Below, piece after piece: positions 59,901-64,000 of a DNA stretch of 64,000 nt. This DNA is from Anastrepha obliqua (Eukaryota > Arthropoda > Insecta > Diptera > Tephritidae). The notes below the pieces were generated by a model. That model ran no database searches. It saw only the letters and a program-made list of their open reading frames with translations, and was not told the origin of the DNA. The stretch covers positions 124,947,792 through 125,011,791 of the forward strand of contig NC_072892.1 of assembly GCF_027943255.1 (NCBI RefSeq), in the 5' to 3' direction. The number at the start of each line of letters is the position of its first letter. The first letter of the stretch is position 1. Both the position numbers and the translations under genes were made by a program.

Positions 59901-60522
59901 CTGTTTATTAGACAGTGTTTGTTTTTTTTTTGTTCAAGCTCCGTATTGAAAAATGTGGTTGTATTGAAATCTTTAGAGTATGCAAAAAAAAACTAGTGCA
60001 AACTCAAAGAAAACAACGGTATAATTCACGTTAAAGCAAGCTCTTAAATTTATGCCTCCTGGTATTTGCAAAGTAATTAGTCCATAGACTTTGCCTATTG
60101 CACTATAGATGTAATTATTCAAAGTCAGAGTTCTATTAAAAGATATGCTTAGGTTTTTTTGCAGTTTCCATTAATTTTATTCATTGCAGTTGGCAATTTT
60201 AATTGCCTTTCTATAAATACTTATGCATTGTGATTTGATCCTAGTTTTAATTATTCTGAGCCATTTTAGTGTTCGCAAGCCGAAGAATTGAAATTTCATT
60301 CAGAAATTAGAAGAATTTCCGCAGTAAAACTTGGGTTCGGCCTCCATTCATAATAAAACAAATCGGTGACCTATCGGTGGCCAATGGCAAGGAAAAGTTT
60401 CTTGTCTATTGTTTGCGAAAATTATGAATTTGTAGGTTCTCCCAATTATAGAAAAAAACAAAACGAAACTGCAGCAAGACAAAATTGAAAAAGAAGGGCG
60501 GCAAAACACCTGGATAGGTATA
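59901..60522. other. No gene recognised
   Basis: AT-rich, no coding potential noticed. Confidence 0.4.
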
Positions 60523-61037
60523 TAAAGGGTGTTTTTTTTAGAGGTTAGGTTTTCAAGTTGGCACTACTTTTTTCGTAGATGGTCTTTTTGACAGCTGTCA
60601 CTTGATTGATGCTCAGTTTGGTTTGCCATTTCATAATGAATAGACTTACACCTGAACAACGTTTGCAAATCGTGCAAATTTATTACGAAAATATGTTTAT
60701 ACAATAAAAATTTATTACGAAAATAATGTTTCGATTCGCGCGGTTCGAAAATAATGGTTTTTGTTCAGCGATGAAGCTCACTTTTGGTTGAATGGGTATG
60801 TCAATAAGCAAAATTGTCGCATTTGGAGTGAACATAATCCACAAGCCATTGCTGAGACGCGGTTACATCCTCTGGAATTTATTCAAGCCAGCGGCGGCGG
60901 CCACTTGCCCGAAATCATTTTTAAAACATAATGACAAACCCTTATCTTTATAATAAAGCTAAATTCTTGGCCATAACATTAAATTATATACGTTTTATTT
61001 CATCTTGAAAACCTAACCTCTAAAAAAACACCCTTTA
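60523..61037 (+). mobile_element. Deleted Tc1/mariner element with 30-bp terminal repeats
   Basis: TA-flanked body 60525-61035. The left AAGGGTGTTTTTTTTAGAGG continues TTAGGTTTTCAAG, and the right end CTTGAAAACCTAACCTCT continues AAAAAAACACCCTT: nearly perfect inverted repeats. Inside, MNRLTPEQRLQIVQIYYEN stops. After a deletion the core reads FSDEAHFWLNGYVNKQNCRI (first catalytic Asp in SDEAHF), ending near LPEIIFKT-stop. About 511 bp remain. Confidence 0.75.
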
Positions 61038-61039
61038 CA

Positions 61040-61440
61040 TGCATTATAAAGGGCCTTTCAAAAGACGCGCCTAGATGCTGTTTTTGTTTTAAAATAAAGC
61101 ATGCAAAATTTTAGATTCTTTCATGTTTCACTACTTTTATTCAAAATACATACGACTCTTAACAATTATATGTGAAAAATTACATCCACCATAAATGTGC
61201 ACCATGGGCAAGTGTACAGGTAAAAATCCGCCAAACAGTCGATTCATGAATGCCTAATTGTTGAGGACGCCGATATATCGATGATGAAAGGAATGTTGTT
61301 CAGCAACACTACAGCAGTAACATTCTCAAGACAGCGTCCAGTTTTTGGTCTTCCAGTCCTTTTTCTATCCTCGACAGAAATTCTTCAAACTTTTCCCCAA
61401 CCGACCAATTACTTATGTATATATAGTACCATCTACAAAA
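61040..61440 (-). pseudogene. Tc1/mariner transposase scrap (helix-turn-helix linker)
   Basis: Minus-strand frames give RTGRPKTGR, ENVTAV, then PQQLGIHESTVWRI in a shifted frame. This is the second DNA-binding helix region of the MERLT-type family. No ends placed. Confidence 0.45.
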
Positions 61441-61776
61441 TATAACTTCCGGCGGTCACTAATTTTTCAGATTTATGTGTTTGTTGCTAAAAATATAATA
61501 CAAATGGAATTTGCGTGGCTAAGATATTATCTTACCTGTATACAATTTTTGCCAAGAAAGTTAAATTTTTTTAAAATTTGGTATATGTATGTATGTATAT
61601 AGCTATGAAAAAATATAATACACAATTTGTATTTTATATGCATTTTATCTGATTCACATGACCTGCTTATGGCAAGCAATCTCAACACGCATACACGCAT
61701 TTCATTAAAATCATGTTTCGGTGGGTCAAGGTTATATGCGCTAAACTTTTTTATCATTGTTATATAAAGCGCTTAA

Positions 61777-62668
61777 TACAGGGTGGGTCAAATAAGACCC
61801 ACAAATAGCAAGCATGTATAACTGTGGTAATAAAATTTTCATGTCTTAAATAAAGTTTATGAAAATTAAAGAACTATATATATGAGCTATATATGTGGCT
61901 CTTTTTAGCGAGGTTTTCCATTACATAACGTGATTTTGTAATATATGTATATTTGTCAACTAAATTTTTTGTTTAATTTTTTAATAAAATCAGAATTTTT
62001 TGAAATTAAGCGTTCTCCAAAAATTTGACGCAGTATATCCGTAATTTACCTAGCAGTGTGGGCAGTTGAATATAAATACTCCTCCGCAAAAATCATTATC
62101 AATCATTGTTCTGTAAGATGTCCAAAAATCGTTTCTGGCGTTTCAACTTCATTCTCAAAGAAATATCAGCCGATAACTTTTTAGGCCATAACACCGCTCC
62201 AGTCAGTACATTTGAATGGTTGCAGCTGATACTGGTATGTTGCCCTTGGACTTTCTGAGCCCCAAAATCTACCGTTTTGATTGTTGACATAACCACTTTA
62301 ATGGAAATGCGCTCCATCAGGCATCAAAATATTGTTAAAAAAATAATAATTTGTTCCAACGTTAAAATTTGGGCAATGTTGTTCTGCAAGGTAGCGCAAA
62401 ATTAATCACCCTCTCGGAAGATTCATAATTTTTGCAAATAGCGTCGTACGTCAACATTTTGACGCTTGTGAACTAGACGAGTTGAGGCAGTTGGGCAATT
62501 CGCAACACTAACGTGTTGTTGTGTACTGTATATAAATGTTTATACAATAAAAATTTTCAAAAATTCAAGTATAAACTGCAAAAATAAAAAAAAAGAGTTA
62601 TATATAAAGGAAATAAAAAAGTTTTTTTTGTGTTTAACAGTCATTGCTTTAACTTGGCTCACCCTGTA
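61777..62668 (-). mobile_element. Nonautonomous Tc1/mariner element with CAGGGTG termini
   Basis: CAGGGTGGGTCAAATAAG at 61779 and CTTTAACTTGGCTCACCCTG to 62666 are inverted relatives, each next to TA. Inside, the minus strand reads LNGYVNNQNGRFWGSESPR, FKCTDWSGVMAKKVIG and YFFENEVETPETIFGHL in one frame: the catalytic core after the first Asp. It is otherwise deleted; the body is 888 bp. Confidence 0.65.
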
Positions 62669-63557
62669 CAAGAAAAAGAAGTGTCAATTCATGTTTTCTT
62701 CTTCCGAGATAATGAAAGATTAGCATTCTAATTGTTTATTTGCAATTAAGTTGATATAAATAAAAAAATATTAAACTTTTTTTTAATTTTGGAAATTTCA
62801 AATTTAATATTCTTTATAATTTTTAAAGTAATTGCATTACCTTCAGGGCCATTAAATTAAAAAAATTGTATAACATTTTTTTAATTTTTTTAAACACCAA
62901 TAACAGTGCAGTTTGTTCTGCATCCAAATCCCAGTATGACCGGTCACCTCTTCACAGGCATAGAGAAATTGTATTAAGATCATAAAAAAACTATTTAAAA
63001 GAGTGTTTTATTCGAAGTCTTTGTTTGTACCGCTTTTTATAGCACACATAGAGGTAAAGCTCACTAAACGATACTACGATTATTCAGGAAAACGAGATAA
63101 AAAAACGTCCACTTAAAATAAAAATAATTGAAACATTCTGGCAATTTTTAATTATGATTTAACGATAATGCCTTATGAGTATGTCCACGTTTCTCTTATA
63201 AATTTATGCATAGAATTTTATCCAATAACGACGTTGTGAAATTTCATCAAGCTCGTAATAAAACGAAAATTACACAAAGAATAAACTGTCTCCTGTTATT
63301 TATGTCCATTTATATAATAGATGATGAAGATATGTACATATGTTTATATATAAGTATGTATAAAAAAGTAATGATTTGAATTGCAAGTGGTAGGGAATTA
63401 CGTATCAATGTATATGAATTTTTATTAAAAAATACAATATATAAAAATTTACAAAGCATATATCTATAATCTAAGTTGTATGTCTGTATATATGTTTGTA
63501 AATAAATTTGTTTTCATGAAATCAGTGTTCTTATTTTGTTCCTCTTTTGTTTTCCAG
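62669..63557. other. No gene recognised
   Basis: AT-rich sequence before the candidate exon. A good pyrimidine-rich acceptor (TTTGTTTTCCAG) ends at 63557, and the frame after it is open for 13 codons (FVHGLNNLCRSLF) to a TAA at 63597. This is an alternative terminal exon possibility. Confidence 0.3.
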
Positions 63558-63731
63558 TTTGTACACGGTTTGAATAATTTATGCCGGTCTCTATTCTAAA
63601 GCCAGTGTGAGCAGCACAGAAACATCAACTGCTTCAGCGATATACTAACACCACACCACTGCTGTTAATGAACAGCTACATTTACATGCATGCTTATACT
63701 TTTGTATAAAACTGGCTTACACTGGTCCCAG

Positions 63732-63896
63732 ACGAACCACTCCTCTCTATCGAATCATCTCATACAAATAACTAATTTCAATCCTATACATAACGACGAG
63801 AGCAGCAACGCCAATAGCGGTCAATATGGCAGCCGTAGAAGTGAGGAATGGATACAAATACTATGGCAGCAAATCAAATCCGAAGATTATTCTTAA
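63732..63896 (+). CDS. Candidate terminal exon of an unidentified plus-strand gene
   Basis: After CTGGTCCCAG at 63731 an open frame of 54 codons runs to TAA: TNHSSLSNHLIQITNFNPIH, DESSNANSGQYGSRRSEEWI, QILWQQIKSEDYS. Codon use and the Ser/Asn-rich-to-charged C-terminus look like genuine coding sequence. The upstream exons would lie far to the left across noncoding DNA. No family recognised. Confidence 0.35.
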   Translation, partial: TNHSSLSNHLIQITNFNPIHNDESSNANSGQYGSRRSEEWIQILWQQIKSEDYS

Positions 63897-64000
63897 TTAT
63901 TTGAATATGAATGTAATGCGCGGCTCAATGTGAGTAAAAAGTTCGAATTCCAGTCATTTTCAAGCGGGAGTTATGGGTTCATACATACATACAAAGTATA

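Overview
The window looks like nuclear DNA of a higher fly (Diptera, Schizophora). The evidence is the AT-rich sequence full of TACATA-type microsatellites, compact spliced genes with fly-like orthologues, and dense Tc1/mariner, LINE and SINE debris. A tephritid fruit fly is my best guess, but that is inference from the repeat flavour, not a proof.

Two host genes can be read almost completely, and they are convergent. A plus-strand mitochondrial-type glycerol-3-phosphate acyltransferase (minotaur/GPAT1 family) has nine coding exons, with a distal first exon at 6458-6584 and the remainder at 12174-14934. A possible second first exon at 12029-12067 suggests an alternative promoter. Tail to tail with it, on the minus strand at 17058-22125, is an NSD-family histone H3K36 methyltransferase (Mes-4 type) with six exons, 1551 codons, two PWWP domains, a PHD cluster and AWS-SET-post-SET. 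All exon phases in both genes join without a frame break. Smaller candidates are a two-exon 83-codon Myb/SANT-like ORF (25778-26124), a terminal exon of an unidentified plus-strand gene at 63732-63896, and two weak ORFs (44146-44289, 47115-47402).

Most of the rest is mobile-element sequence. Region 0-5 kb holds a Tc1 fragment, a mariner 5' end, a 111-bp SINE-like insertion with a perfect 12-bp target duplication, LINE scraps, a TTAA-flanked MITE and a nonautonomous Helitron/Helentron. Regions 7-11 kb, 22-33 kb and 38-44 kb hold mariner MITEs, an 8-bp-TSD MITE present twice, a tRNA-derived SINE, a Tc1 copy and two decayed RNase H-bearing LINEs (26.6-29.2 and 40.6-43.9 kb). From 44 to 63.5 kb the sequence is largely noncoding, possibly a long intron leading to the exon near 63.7 kb. 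It holds more Tc1/mariner relics, a 59-bp near-perfect inverted repeat (50.1-50.3 kb) and an 0.8-kb palindrome (56.06-56.86 kb).

I see no clearly new multi-gene system. The more unusual signals are the short SINE family with a (CAA)n tail shared with a LINE 3' end, the near-perfect hairpin at 50.1 kb, the Myb/SANT mini-gene lying between Harbinger-like inverted repeats, the alternative first exon of the acyltransferase, and the LINE 3' tails made of CCTAA repeats. Nothing was run against a database; family names come from recognising motifs by eye.
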